Program-made: the position numbers and the translations under genes
Origin: Actinomycetota bacterium
GTDB taxonomy: Bacteria > Actinomycetota > Actinomycetes > Streptosporangiales > Streptosporangiaceae
Direction: 5' to 3'
Assembly: GCA_021324595.1 (NCBI GenBank)
Contig: JAJPIV010000028.1
Coordinates: 1 to 64,000 of the forward strand
DNA length: 64,000 nt
Part shown: piece by piece, positions 51,935 through 61,824 of the stretch
How the letters are laid out: each line of letters begins with the position of its first letter
How positions within the stretch are numbered: position 1 is the stretch's first letter
The notes under the pieces: generated by a model
The model's input: only the letters and a program-made list of their open reading frames with translations
Database searches by the model: none
Told to the model about the DNA's origin: nothing

Positions 51935-53182
51935 GTGATGCTGCCCGGCATGTCCGGATCACCGGGAGGCGGGATGGCGAAGGGAACGGTGGCGATCACC
52001 GGGGGCACGGTCGTGCCGGTCACCGGGGAGCCGATCGAGAACGGCACGGTCCTCATCGAGGACGGCCGGATCGCGGCGGTCGGGCCGGCCCTGCCGGCGC
52101 CGGCGGGCGCGCGGGTCGTGGACGCAGCCGGCGGCTGGGTGCTGCCCGGGTTCATCGAGGCCCACGGCCACGTCGGGGTGCACGAAGAGGCCGAAGGCTG
52201 GGCCGGCTCGGACACCAACGAGATGACCGAGCCGGTGACCGCCCACGTCCGGGCGATCGACGCGATCAATCCGGCCGACCTCGGCTTCCGGGACGCGATC
52301 ACCGGCGGGGTGCTCGCGGTCAACGTCAACCCCGGCTCGGGAAACCCGATCGGCGGCCAGACCGCCGCGATCAAGTGCTGGGGCCGGACCGTGGATGAGA
52401 TGGTGCTGCGGCAGCCATCCGGCCTGAAGTCGGCGCTGGGCGAGGACCCCAAGCGGGTCTACGGCGAGCAGAAGAAGATGCCGAGCACCCGGCTGGGCAC
52501 CGCCGCGGTGATCCGCGGCGCGCTCGTCGACGCCGCGAACTACCTGGCGCGCATCGAAGCGCAGCAGCGCAAGCCGGAGTCCGAGCGCACCCCCGTGGAC
52601 CGTGACCTCAAGCTGGAGGCGCTCGGCCGGGTGCTGCGCCGCGAGATCCCGTGGCGCCAGCACTGCCATCGCGCCGACGACATCGCCACCGCGCTGCGGA
52701 TCGCGGAGGAGTTCGGCTACCGGCTGGTGATCGACCACGGCACCGAGGCCCACCTGGTCGCCGACATCCTCGCAGCCAGGGACATCCCGGTGGTGATCGG
52801 CCCGCTGCTGACCAGCCGCTCCAAAGTGGAGCTGCGGAACCGGTCGCTGGCCAACCCGGGCAGGCTCGCCCGGGCCGGCGTCACGATCGCGATCACCACC
52901 GACCACCCGGTCGTGCCGATCCACTTCCTCGTTCACCAGGCCACGCTCGCCGTCAAGGACGGCCTGGACCGGCAGACCGCGCTGCGCGCGCTGACGATCA
53001 ACCCGGCGCGGATCGCGGGGATCGACGACCGGCTCGGCTCGATCGAGCCGGGCAAGGACGCAGACCTGGTGATCTGGTCCGGCGACCCGCTGGACGTGCT
53101 CAGCAGGGTGCGGCGGGCATTCATCGACGGCGCCGAGATCTACCGCCACGAGGACGGCGAGGCGCGGTTCGCGGACGCCTGA
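51935..53182 (+). CDS. Imidazolonepropionase-like amidohydrolase
   Basis: VDAAGGWVLPGFIEAHGHVGVHEEAEGW...; RLVIDHGTEAHLVADILAARDIPVVIGP; ITTDHPVVP; GSIEPGKDADLVIWSGDPLD. Confidence 0.9.
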   Translation: MMLPGMSGSPGGGMAKGTVAITGGTVVPVTGEPIENGTVLIEDGRIAAVGPALPAPAGARVVDAAGGWVLPGFIEAHGHVGVHEEAEGWAGSDTNEMTEPVTAHVRAIDAINPADLGFRDAITGGVLAVNVNPGSGNPIGGQTAAIKCWGRTVDEMVLRQPSGLKSALGEDPKRVYGEQKKMPSTRLGTAAVIRGALVDAANYLARIEAQQRKPESERTPVDRDLKLEALGRVLRREIPWRQHCHRADDIATALRIAEEFGYRLVIDHGTEAHLVADILAARDIPVVIGPLLTSRSKVELRNRSLANPGRLARAGVTIAITTDHPVVPIHFLVHQATLAVKDGLDRQTALRALTINPARIAGIDDRLGSIEPGKDADLVIWSGDPLDVLSRVRRAFIDGAEIYRHEDGEARFADA

Positions 53183-53315
53183 CCTGGCGCCGGGCTGGCG
53201 GGGGCAGCGGCAGCCGGGGCTCGCGCGCGGAGGCGGCCTGGCGGCGATCGAGGCCCGCACCGAGCTGAAGACCGTGATGCTGCCGGTCACCGGCGAGATG
53301 ATGCGGCGCCGCTCC

Positions 53316-54389
53316 TCACCCCAGCACGGCGTCGAGCTGGGCGACGAACGCGGCCAGCGCGAGCGGGTGATCCTGCAGCCGCCAGTCCTGGTGGTAGCGG
53401 CCCCGGTTCTGCGGGATGTTGAACCAGACCAGCCCGCGCAGGTGGAAGCGGCGGATCCCGGCGAACAGGTTCGCGATGTCGGCGCCCTGGTCAGCGGTCA
53501 GCGGGCCCACGGACGTCTCGCCGACCAGGATCGGCTTGCGGGTGAACGAGCGGAGCAGCCGGATCGTCTTCGCGAAGATCGCGTCGAAGTCGTCGGTCGG
53601 GACGATGTAGTAGCCGTCCAGCCCGATCTCGTCGACGTACTGGGATCCCGGCCACCAGGGCACGGGCGACGGGGTGGAGAAATGGATCGCGGACGGCTGC
53701 CACATCCACGTGACGTAGCGGCCGGCGGGGCTGCTCATCACCACGCCGTGGATGTGCCGCCAGGCACTGACGTAATCGGCCGGCGTCGCCCGGCCGGTGC
53801 CGTAGGAATACCACTGCCCGTTCATCTCCGGCGCGAATGAGATGGTGACGATCCGGTGCAGCCGCGCGACGGCGGGGTCGAACACCGCCTGCAGCCAGGA
53901 GTCCTCGCTCCCGGCCGCGATGGCGGCCATGGTCGTGCCGAACGGCTGGAGCTCCAGGACGGTCTGGGCGCCGAGCCTGCGGTTCGCCAGGATCGCCCTC
54001 GCCGGGAAGTAGGGACCGCCCATCTTCACGAACATGACGCGCAAGTTCGCCCGGTGCCGGATCGCCCGGTCGAAGGCGGCCAGGTTCCTGGCGACCGTGC
54101 CGATGATGAAGCCCGTCGGCAGTGCCCTGGGCTCGGCGCGTGGCGCCGGGGTGAGCGGCGCGGCCGAGCCGGCTGCGGCGTGCCCGGCTGCGGCGTGCCC
54201 GGCTGCGGCGTGCCCGGGTGCGGCGTGCCCGGGTGCGGCGTGCCCGGCTGCGGCGTGCCCGCCCGGCCGGGCCGGCGGGCCGGCGGCCGCCCCGGTCCCG
54301 GGCGCCGCGCACGCGGCGAGCGGTACCGCTGACGCGAGGGCTGCGGCCATTGCGAGAAGCCGCGGTGCGGCGGGCGCGGTCCGCTTCAT
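53316..54389 (-). CDS. GH26-like glycoside hydrolase lipoprotein
   Basis: Lipobox-like PLAACAAPG; TISFAPEMNGQWYSYG (acid/base Glu) and KPILVGETSVG (nucleophile Glu); low-complexity linker. Confidence 0.8.
   Translation of the reverse strand: MKRTAPAAPRLLAMAAALASAVPLAACAAPGTGAAAGPPARPGGHAAAGHAAPGHAAPGHAAAGHAAAGHAAAGSAAPLTPAPRAEPRALPTGFIIGTVARNLAAFDRAIRHRANLRVMFVKMGGPYFPARAILANRRLGAQTVLELQPFGTTMAAIAAGSEDSWLQAVFDPAVARLHRIVTISFAPEMNGQWYSYGTGRATPADYVSAWRHIHGVVMSSPAGRYVTWMWQPSAIHFSTPSPVPWWPGSQYVDEIGLDGYYIVPTDDFDAIFAKTIRLLRSFTRKPILVGETSVGPLTADQGADIANLFAGIRRFHLRGLVWFNIPQNRGRYHQDWRLQDHPLALAAFVAQLDAVLG
54168..54264. repeat. 15-bp tandem repeat encoding the GHAAA/P linker of the GH26-like protein
   Basis: 'tgcccggctgcggcg/tgcccgggtgcggcg' repeated about 6 times. 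Confidence 0.9.
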
Positions 54390-54614
54390 TGGTCTCCTCC
54401 GCTAAACGTGCATCGCGCAGAACGGTACCGGAGCAGTCCGGCATTCGCCGCGAAATCCGGGTCAGCTTCCCTGCCGGGCAGCTTGGCGTCATCCCAGGAG
54501 ATGACCCGGGCACGCCCCGCCGCCCGGGCCGCCCCCATGCCGCGCCCTGACCAGACGCTCGCTTGGCGGGAGCGCAACGCCGGGCGGGCAGCCGATCATG
54601 ACATACTCCAGTCC

Positions 54615-55526
54615 ATGACGGCGCGCGCGGAAGCCATCAGCCTGCGGGGGGTGCACAAGCACTTCGGGCAGGTGCGGGCGGTCCGCGGAGTCGACGCGGC
54701 GATCTCGCCCGGCGAGATCGCCGCGCTGCTCGGGCCGAACGGCGCGGGCAAGACGACGACGATCGACATGATCCTGGGCCTGTCCCAGCCCACCGCGGGC
54801 AGCGTGTCGGTCTACCAGATGGCGCCCCGGCAGGCAGTCTCCTGCGGCCTGGTCTCCGCCGTGATGCAGAACGGCGGCCTGCTCCGGGACCTCACCGTGG
54901 CCGAGACCCTCCGCTACGCCGCGAGCCTGTTCACCCGCAGCGCGCCGGTGCCCGAGGTGCTGGAGCGGGCGGGGATCACGGCGATCGCTGGCCGGCTGGT
55001 CGGCAAGTGCTCCGGGGTCGAGCAGCAGCGGCTCAGGTTCGCGATGGCGCTGCTGCCCGACCCGGAGCTGCTGATCCTCGACGAGCCGACCACCGGGATG
55101 GACGTGGAGGGCAGGCGCGGCTTCTGGACGGCGATCAGGCAGGACGCCGGGCGGGGGCGGACCGTGCTGTTCGCCACGCACTACCTGGAGGAGGCGGATG
55201 CCTACGCCGATCGGATCATCCTGATGCGCCACGGGGAGATCGTCGCCGACGGCACGGCGTCGCAGATCAAGGCGCTCGCCGCGGGCCGCACGGTGCGCGC
55301 CACGCTCGACGAGCCGGACGAGGGCGCGCTGCGCGCCATCCCGGGCGCCGACCGCGTGGAGGTCCGCGGCGACACCGTGCTGATCCACGCCAGCGACAGC
55401 GACGCGGTTGCCCGCCACCTGCTCACCGAGACCGCCGCCCGCGACCTGGAGATCACCCCGCGCGGGATCGAGGAGGCGTTCCTGGCGCTGACCGCCGACC
55501 GGGCGGGGACGGAGGGGCGGGAATGA
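54615..55526 (+). CDS. ABC transporter ATP-binding protein
   Basis: Walker A LLGPNGAGKTTTID; signature-like KCSGVEQQRLRFAMALL; Walker B LLILDEPTTGMD. Confidence 0.92.
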   Translation: MTARAEAISLRGVHKHFGQVRAVRGVDAAISPGEIAALLGPNGAGKTTTIDMILGLSQPTAGSVSVYQMAPRQAVSCGLVSAVMQNGGLLRDLTVAETLRYAASLFTRSAPVPEVLERAGITAIAGRLVGKCSGVEQQRLRFAMALLPDPELLILDEPTTGMDVEGRRGFWTAIRQDAGRGRTVLFATHYLEEADAYADRIILMRHGEIVADGTASQIKALAAGRTVRATLDEPDEGALRAIPGADRVEVRGDTVLIHASDSDAVARHLLTETAARDLEITPRGIEEAFLALTADRAGTEGRE

Positions 55527-56320
55527 GCGCGCCGCCGGCGGCGCCGGGCCGGGCTGCCAGGCGCCCGCCGCCCCTGGGTGGCTTCAGCGTCACCGTGCTC
55601 GGCCTGGAGGTCCGCCGGGTGCTGCGGAACCGCCGGACCGTCCTGATGACGATGGTGCTCCCGGTGTTCTTCTACTGGCTCTTCGGCGTCACCCAGCGCT
55701 ACGACAACACCTCGGTCGGCCACGGGAACGTCTCGGCGTTCGTGATGGTCAGCATGGCGCTGTACGGCGGGGTGCTGGCGACCACCAGCGGCGGCGCCAT
55801 GGTCTCGATCGAGCGGGCGCTCGGCTGGAGCCGGCAGCTGCGGGTCACGCCGCTGGCCCCCGCCGCCTACATCGTGATCAAGATGCTCACCGCGCTGGTG
55901 CTCGGCGCCGCCTCGGTCGCGGCGGTCTACCTCGTCGGGCTGCTCACCGGCAAGGCCCACATGGCGGTCTCGACCTGGGTGGCGACCGGCGTGATCGTCT
56001 GGCTGGGATCGCTGGTCTTCGCTGCGTTCGGGCTGTTCATGGGGTACCTGCTGCCGACCGAGAACGTCATGCAGGTGCTCGGCTTCGTGCTCGTGCTGCT
56101 GGCGTTCGCGGCGGGCCTGTTCATCCCGCTCAGCCAGTACTCGGCGGGCCTGCGGACGTTCGCGAAGTTCACGCCCCTGTACGGGCTCAACCAGCTGGTG
56201 CATGCGCCGCTGCTGGGCGGCGGCGTGGACGTCGCCTGGCTGGCGAACGCGGCCGCGTGGCTCGCGGTCTTCGCGGCGGGGGCGATGTGGCGGTTCCGGG
56301 TGGACACCAGGCGCGTGTGA
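55523..56320 (+). CDS. ABC-2 type permease
   Basis: ATGA overlap with the ATPase; VLGLEVRRVLRNRRTVLMTMVLPVFFYWLFG and five further hydrophobic helices. Confidence 0.9.
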   Translation: MSAPPAAPGRAARRPPPLGGFSVTVLGLEVRRVLRNRRTVLMTMVLPVFFYWLFGVTQRYDNTSVGHGNVSAFVMVSMALYGGVLATTSGGAMVSIERALGWSRQLRVTPLAPAAYIVIKMLTALVLGAASVAAVYLVGLLTGKAHMAVSTWVATGVIVWLGSLVFAAFGLFMGYLLPTENVMQVLGFVLVLLAFAAGLFIPLSQYSAGLRTFAKFTPLYGLNQLVHAPLLGGGVDVAWLANAAAWLAVFAAGAMWRFRVDTRRV

Positions 56321-56399
56321 CGGCGGTCTTGCGCGCCCCGGTGCGGCCTGCTCTACTGGCTACCGATCCTGCCCGGAACGTGACAACCAGAGGTGGGCC

Positions 56400-57479
56400 G
56401 TGCGCGGTGCGGTGCTCCGCTCGGTCGATGGCCTGATCGAGGTCCGTGACGACGTCGAGACGGTCGGCCCCGGGCCGGGGGAGGTGCTGATCAGGACCGG
56501 CGCGGCCGGGGTCTGCCACTCGGACCTGTCGGCGATGCGGGGCGGCCTGCCGCAGCCGATGCCGGCGATCCTGGGGCACGAGGCCGCCGGGGAGGTGATC
56601 GCCGCCGGGGAGGGCGTCACGGGGCTGGCCCCTGGTGACCGCGTGATCGCGAGCTGGCTGCCGCCCTGCGGCGCCTGCTCCTCCTGCCGCCGCGGGCAGC
56701 CCCACTTGTGCTCGGTCCACATGATGACCGCGTTCACCCGGCCCCGCTTCAGGCTGGGCGACACGCCGGTCTTCGGCATGGCCGGGTGCGGCGCGTTCGC
56801 CGAGCGGATGGTCGTGCCCGCGGACGGCGCGGTGAAGATCGCCGGCGACGTGCCGTTCGAGGTCGCGGCGCTGATCGGGTGCGGGGTGATGACCGGGGTG
56901 GGCGCGGTGATCAACACCGCCCGGGTCGAGCCGGGCGCCACGGTCGCGGTGGTCGGCTGCGGCGGCGTGGGGATCTCGGTGATCCAGGGCGCGCGCCTGT
57001 CCGGCGCCGCCGTGATCGCCGCGATCGACACCCATGAGGCCAAGCACGAGGTCGCGCGCCGGTTCGGGGCGACGCACGCCGCGCACCCGGACGCCCTGCC
57101 CGACCTGGCCGCGCAGGCCACCGGCGGGGAGGGCTTCGACTACGCGTTCGAGGTGGTCGGCCTGCCGCAGACGATCCGCACCGCGTGGTCCGCGGCCAGG
57201 CGCGGCGGCCTGGTGGTGATCGTCGGCGCCGGCCGGGCCGACGCGACCGTCGAGTTCACCCCGTTCGAGCTGCTCTTCGACGGCAAGCAGATGGCCGCGT
57301 CGCTGTACGGGTCGGCGGACGTGCGCCGCGACTACCACAGGCTGCTCGGGCTGTGGCGGGCCGGGCGGCTGGACCTGGAGGGAATGATCACCCGTCGGAT
57401 CACGCTCGACGACGTGCCCGGCGCGCTCGAGGCGCTCGGCTCCGGCGAGGTGGTCAGGCAGGTCGTCAGCTACGGGTGA
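56400..57479 (+). CDS. Zn-dependent medium-chain alcohol dehydrogenase
   Basis: GVCHSDLSAMRG, GHEAAGEVIAAGEGV, structural Zn CGACSSCRRGQPHLC, VAVVGCGGVG. Confidence 0.9.
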   Translation: MRGAVLRSVDGLIEVRDDVETVGPGPGEVLIRTGAAGVCHSDLSAMRGGLPQPMPAILGHEAAGEVIAAGEGVTGLAPGDRVIASWLPPCGACSSCRRGQPHLCSVHMMTAFTRPRFRLGDTPVFGMAGCGAFAERMVVPADGAVKIAGDVPFEVAALIGCGVMTGVGAVINTARVEPGATVAVVGCGGVGISVIQGARLSGAAVIAAIDTHEAKHEVARRFGATHAAHPDALPDLAAQATGGEGFDYAFEVVGLPQTIRTAWSAARRGGLVVIVGAGRADATVEFTPFELLFDGKQMAASLYGSADVRRDYHRLLGLWRAGRLDLEGMITRRITLDDVPGALEALGSGEVVRQVVSYG

Positions 57480-58462
57480 AGCCCGCGGACGGCCTCGCGC
57501 GCGGTGATCCCCGGCGCGGGCAGCACCGCGATCACCGGCGTGTCCAGCCCGGCCGCCCGGTACTCGCGCACCCTGTCCCGGCACCGGGCCAGGTCGCCGT
57601 GGACCACCAGGTCGTCGACGACCTCGTCGGGGATGGCGGCCAGCGCCGCCTTGCGGTCGCCTCCCGCCCAGGCCCGCCGCATCGGCGCGAGCAGCTCGCC
57701 GCGGCCGAGCCAGTCGTGGAACGCCGCGTAGGCGGGCACGGTCAGGTAGGCGGCCAGCGCCCGCCGGCCGATCGCCCGGGCGGCCTCCGCATCCGCCGTC
57801 GGGCAGACGAAGATCCGCGCGATCAGCTCGCAGTCCGGGCCGGCCGCGGAGCGGACCTTCGGCACGTCGGCAGGGGAGAGCCAGTTGGTGATCGCCGCCC
57901 CGGCCTCGGCGGCGGCGAGCGCCAGCATCCGGGGGCGGAGCGCGGCCAGGGCGAGCGCGGGCGGCGTGGCGGGCGGGCGGTCCAGCCGGAACCCGTCCAC
58001 GCTGAACGTCGCGTACCGCTCGGTCACCTTCTCCCCGGCCAGCGCCGCCCGCAGGAACCTGAGCGTGTCCCGGGAGCGCTGGTAGGGCGCCTCGAAGCCG
58101 ATCGCGTTCCATCGCTCCACGACCACCGGGGTCGAGGTGCCGATCCCGAGCACGAACCGGCCCGGGGCCAGGTCGGCGAGGGTCGCGGCGGTCATCGCGA
58201 GCAGGGCCGGCCCCCGCGTGTAGATCGGCGCGATCGCCGTCCCGAGCCGCAGCCGCCCGCCCGCCCACTGTGACGCCAGCGCGAGCGGGGTGAACGCGTC
58301 GGCGCCGTTCAGCTCGGCTGACCACGCGTCGGTGTAGCCGAGGCCGTCCAGTTCCGCCACGATGCCGGCGTGCTCGCCCAGGGGCAGGTCGTGCAGCGGC
58401 AGCGTGATCCCCCATCGGCAGTCCGGTGCCATGCGCTCCCTCCGGTGCGAGCCTAGCGCCAC
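57470..58462 (-). CDS. LLM-class F420-dependent oxidoreductase
   Basis: LGTAIAPIYTRGPALLAMTAATLADLAPGRFVLGIGTSTPVVVERWNAIGFEAPYQRSRDTLRFLRAAL; 3' overlap with the ADH gene. Start may be 58432. Confidence 0.9.
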   Translation of the reverse strand: MALGSHRRERMAPDCRWGITLPLHDLPLGEHAGIVAELDGLGYTDAWSAELNGADAFTPLALASQWAGGRLRLGTAIAPIYTRGPALLAMTAATLADLAPGRFVLGIGTSTPVVVERWNAIGFEAPYQRSRDTLRFLRAALAGEKVTERYATFSVDGFRLDRPPATPPALALAALRPRMLALAAAEAGAAITNWLSPADVPKVRSAAGPDCELIARIFVCPTADAEAARAIGRRALAAYLTVPAYAAFHDWLGRGELLAPMRRAWAGGDRKAALAAIPDEVVDDLVVHGDLARCRDRVREYRAAGLDTPVIAVLPAPGITAREAVRGLHP

Positions 58463-58505
58463 GGGCGCCGGGCATGGCGCCGCGGCCCCGGGCGCGGCGG
58501 GGCGC

Positions 58506-59717
58506 TCAGTTGGCCAGCGCGAGCGTGGCTCCGGCCGGGTCGGCGAGCCGGTGCGGGCCCGGGTCGCCGGGGAACCTCGCCAGCTGCCCGCGGACGCGAG
58601 CCTTCGGCCCGTCCGGCCCGACCAGGATCGCGCCCTCGGCGCCGACGGCCACCAGCTCGCCGTCGACGCGCAGCAGCACCGGGCCGTCCCTGCTCGCCGA
58701 GACCGCGACCCGGCCCGCGGCGATCGCGCCGAGCACCGCCGCCGGCTCGGCCGCCTGGCTGAGCACCCAGGTCGTCGGCGAGCCGGGCGGCGCGTCTGAG
58801 CCGGGCCGGTGCCAGTCGCTCCCGCCGACCGCGGTCGCCCCCGGGTGCCAGGCGAGCCACCAGCTGAGCGGCGCCGTCCAGCGCAGGTCCAGCCAGCTCC
58901 AGTGCCACACCTCGATCAGCGGCGGGCGCTGGCGCATCGGCGCGGTCCAGCTCACCTGGCCGCCGTAGGGGTGGTTGACCGACAGCAGCCCGCCGCCCCG
59001 GCGGGTGGCCTCCAGCCAGGCGTCGGGCGGCTCGCGGAAGTCGACCCAGGGCAGCTCGCCGAGCGCGTTCGCGTGCCCGCGATCGGTGGTGAGCTCCTGG
59101 CCCGGCAGCAGCACGATCCCGTGCCGGGCCGCGGCGCCGGGCAGCTCGCGGTGGTGGCTGACCGTGTTGTGGTCGGTGACCGCGAGGAAGTCGAGCCCGC
59201 GCCCGGCGGCGAACCTGGCCAGCTCCGGCACGGTCATCACGCCATCGGAGTGGACCGTGTGGGCGTGCAGGTCCCCGGCCAGCCAGCGCATCCCGTCGGC
59301 GCCGGGCAGCGCCCGCGGCGCGGGGCGGTCGGCCGCCGGCGGCACCGGCTCGTCCCGCGCGCCCGGTTCCAGCCGCCCCGCGCGGCCGGCCACCTCGGTG
59401 ACCACCCGGTACGGCGCCCCGGCGGGGGGGATCTGGTGCAGCCCGATCACCACCTGCCAGGTGCCCGGCTCCAGCTCGCCGGGCAGGTAGCCGGGGGTGG
59501 CCGACCAGGCCGTGATCACGAACGACCGGCGCGCGCCGCCCGACCAGCCGCGGAACCCGGCCGGGCCGAGGCAGCCGAGGTCGAGGACGGCCCCGGAGGC
59601 GTCATAGTCGAGATCCACCCGGAGCGCCGCCGCCCCGGGCGGCACGTCGAACGGCAGGTAGTGCCACGCCGAGGCGCACCGGTCCTCGATCGTCCACACC
59701 CCGGAATGCTCGGCCAT
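58506..59717 (-). CDS. CehA/McbA-family PHP-type metallohydrolase
   Basis: WLAGDLHAHTVHSDGVMTVPELARFAAGRGLDFLAVTDHNTVSHHRELPGAAARHGIVLLPGQELTTDRGHANALG. Confidence 0.88.
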   Translation of the reverse strand: MAEHSGVWTIEDRCASAWHYLPFDVPPGAAALRVDLDYDASGAVLDLGCLGPAGFRGWSGGARRSFVITAWSATPGYLPGELEPGTWQVVIGLHQIPPAGAPYRVVTEVAGRAGRLEPGARDEPVPPAADRPAPRALPGADGMRWLAGDLHAHTVHSDGVMTVPELARFAAGRGLDFLAVTDHNTVSHHRELPGAAARHGIVLLPGQELTTDRGHANALGELPWVDFREPPDAWLEATRRGGGLLSVNHPYGGQVSWTAPMRQRPPLIEVWHWSWLDLRWTAPLSWWLAWHPGATAVGGSDWHRPGSDAPPGSPTTWVLSQAAEPAAVLGAIAAGRVAVSASRDGPVLLRVDGELVAVGAEGAILVGPDGPKARVRGQLARFPGDPGPHRLADPAGATLALAN

Positions 59718-59793
59718 GCCTTCTGTCTACACGAACCGCCGGCCCGGACCGCCCGCGCGAGGTGCCTTCCGCCGCGGCGGGTACATCACCGGC

Positions 59794-60057
59794 ATGAGGG
59801 GCGACCGGGTCGAGATCGTGGTGGACGCCGGCGGGGTGACGAAGACCTACGACGTCGTCGCCACCCGCGCGGGCAGGCGCGTCGAGGTGGTCTCCCGGCG
59901 CGGCCTGATCGAGGTGAGCGAGCTGACCCGGGGCGGGACGGCGGTGCGGACCGCCCGGTTCATGGCCAGCCGGGTGATCGCGCTGGTCGAGCACCCGGCG
60001 CCGCGCACCCGGGCGCGGCGCGCACCCGGGCGCGGCGCGGGCGCGGCCACGGCCTAG
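59794..60057 (+). CDS. Small protein of unknown function
   Basis: MRGDRVEIVVDAGGVTKTYDVVATRAGRRVEVVSRRGLIEVSELTRGGTAVRTARFMASRVIALVEHP. Confidence 0.55.
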   Translation: MRGDRVEIVVDAGGVTKTYDVVATRAGRRVEVVSRRGLIEVSELTRGGTAVRTARFMASRVIALVEHPAPRTRARRAPGRGAGAATA

Positions 60058-60212
60058 GGTCCGCCCCGTGGGCCCGGCCTTTCCCGCGCCGGTTGCCGGG
60101 GCGCCCGGCAAGAGGGCCGCGGCGGAGCCGTCCGCACGCTCCTGACCAGCGAAGATGGCCCCTGGTCAGGCCGGTCCTTCCATGTAAGTGTGGGTAGGTA
60201 GCGGCTAGGTCG

Positions 60213-61712
60213 TTGCCGCGCATGGAGGGTCTGATGGGTAGGGATGTGCCGGCGATCACGATCAGCCGCCGGGACAAGCGAGCGTACCGGGAGAAGGTGC
60301 GAAGCTGCCTCGACGTGCTCGCGCGCATGCTGCACGAATCTCGCTTCGAGGCCGGCCCGCCGCAGGCGGGCCTGGAGATCGAGTTCAATATCGTGGACGC
60401 GGCAGGGCGCGCCGCGATGGCCAACGCCGAGGTGCTCGCCGCCATCGCCGACCCGGCGTGGGCGAACGAGCTCGGCCGGTTCAACGTGGAGCTGAGCGTG
60501 GAGCCAGCGGTCCTGTCAGGCGAGGTGTTCACCTCGCTGGAGGCGACGCTGCGCGGGATCCTGGCCAAGGCCGGCGAGCGCGCGGAGTCGACCGGCAACC
60601 GGCTGGTGATGGTGGGCATCCTGCCGACCCTGCGGGCGGAGGACCTCGGGGACCACGCGTTCTCGCCGAACCCCCGGTACCGCCTGCTGAACGACCAGAT
60701 CCTCGCGGCGCGGGGCGAGGAGACCCGGCTGAGCATCGGCGGCGCCGAGCCCTTGCTGCTGTACGTGGACAACATCCTGCCGGAGGCGGCCGGCACGAGC
60801 GTGCAGTGCCACCTGCAGGTCAGCCCGGAGGCGTTCGCCAGCTACTGGAACGCGGCCCAGGCGATCGCCGGGATCCAGGTGGCGCTCGCGGCCAACTCTC
60901 CGTACCTGTTCGGACACGAACTGTGGCGGGAGACCAGGATCACGCTGTTCGAGCAGTCGACCGACACCAGGCCGCAGGAGCTGAAGGAGCAGGGGGTCCG
61001 GCCGCGGGTCTGGTTCGGCGACCGGTGGATCACCTCGGTGTTCGACCTGTTCGAGGAGAACCTGCGGTACTTCCCCGCGCTGCTCCCGCTGAGCGAGGAG
61101 GCCGACCCGCTCGCCGTGCTCGAGCGCGGCGAGACGCCCGACCTGGCCGAGCTGACCCTGCACAACGGCACGATCTGGCGGTGGAACCGCCCGGTGTATG
61201 CGGTGGTCGACGGCACGCCGCACCTGCGCGTGGAGAACCGGGTGCTGCCGGCCGGGCCGACGGTGACGGACGTGGTGGCGAACGCGGCGTTCTACTACGG
61301 CCTGGTGCATGAGCTGGCCGAGGCCGAGCGCCCGGTCTGGTCGCAGATGTCGTTCTCCGCCGCTGCGGCGAACCTGCGGGCCGGGGCCAAGCACGGCCTG
61401 GACGCGGAGGTCTACTGGCCCGGGTTCGGGGTGGTCCGGGCCGGCGAGCTGGTGCTGCGCGTGCTGCTGCCGCTGGCGGCGAGCGGCCTGGCGCGGTGGG
61501 GGATCGACCGCGCCGATGCCCGCCGGCTGCTCTCGGTGATCGAGCAGCGCTGCCTGACCGGCCGGAACGGGGCCGCGTGGCAGGTCGCCGCGGTGCGCCG
61601 GCTCCACAAGCGGGGGGTGGCCGACCGGGACGAGGCGCTCACGCTCATGACGCAGCGCTACATCGAGGCGATGGAAGCGGGCGATCCGGTGCACACCTGG
61701 CCGTTGCCGTGA
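60213..61712 (+). CDS. GCS2-like glutamate-cysteine ligase family protein
   Basis: AGLEIEFNIVDAAGRAAMANAEVLAAI...FNVELSVEPAVLSGEVFTSLE...MVGILPTL...SVQCHLQVSPEAFASYWNAAQAIAGIQVALAANSPYLFGHELWRETRI. Confidence 0.85.
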   Translation: MPRMEGLMGRDVPAITISRRDKRAYREKVRSCLDVLARMLHESRFEAGPPQAGLEIEFNIVDAAGRAAMANAEVLAAIADPAWANELGRFNVELSVEPAVLSGEVFTSLEATLRGILAKAGERAESTGNRLVMVGILPTLRAEDLGDHAFSPNPRYRLLNDQILAARGEETRLSIGGAEPLLLYVDNILPEAAGTSVQCHLQVSPEAFASYWNAAQAIAGIQVALAANSPYLFGHELWRETRITLFEQSTDTRPQELKEQGVRPRVWFGDRWITSVFDLFEENLRYFPALLPLSEEADPLAVLERGETPDLAELTLHNGTIWRWNRPVYAVVDGTPHLRVENRVLPAGPTVTDVVANAAFYYGLVHELAEAERPVWSQMSFSAAAANLRAGAKHGLDAEVYWPGFGVVRAGELVLRVLLPLAASGLARWGIDRADARRLLSVIEQRCLTGRNGAAWQVAAVRRLHKRGVADRDEALTLMTQRYIEAMEAGDPVHTWPLP

Positions 61713-61824
61713 GCGAGCCGGCTCTCCCGCCCGGCGCCCGCCCACCGCGCGACGGGCCCCTCGGCGCCGCCGGCCGCCTGTGCTCTCAGGCCGGGTAAGC
61801 GATCCGGGAGCGTACCTGCGCGGG

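Noticed and set aside
56187-58475. 762-aa minus-strand ORF over the ADH and LLM genes
   Set aside because: Shadow ORF; the true LLM gene is in a different minus frame and the ADH is on the plus strand.
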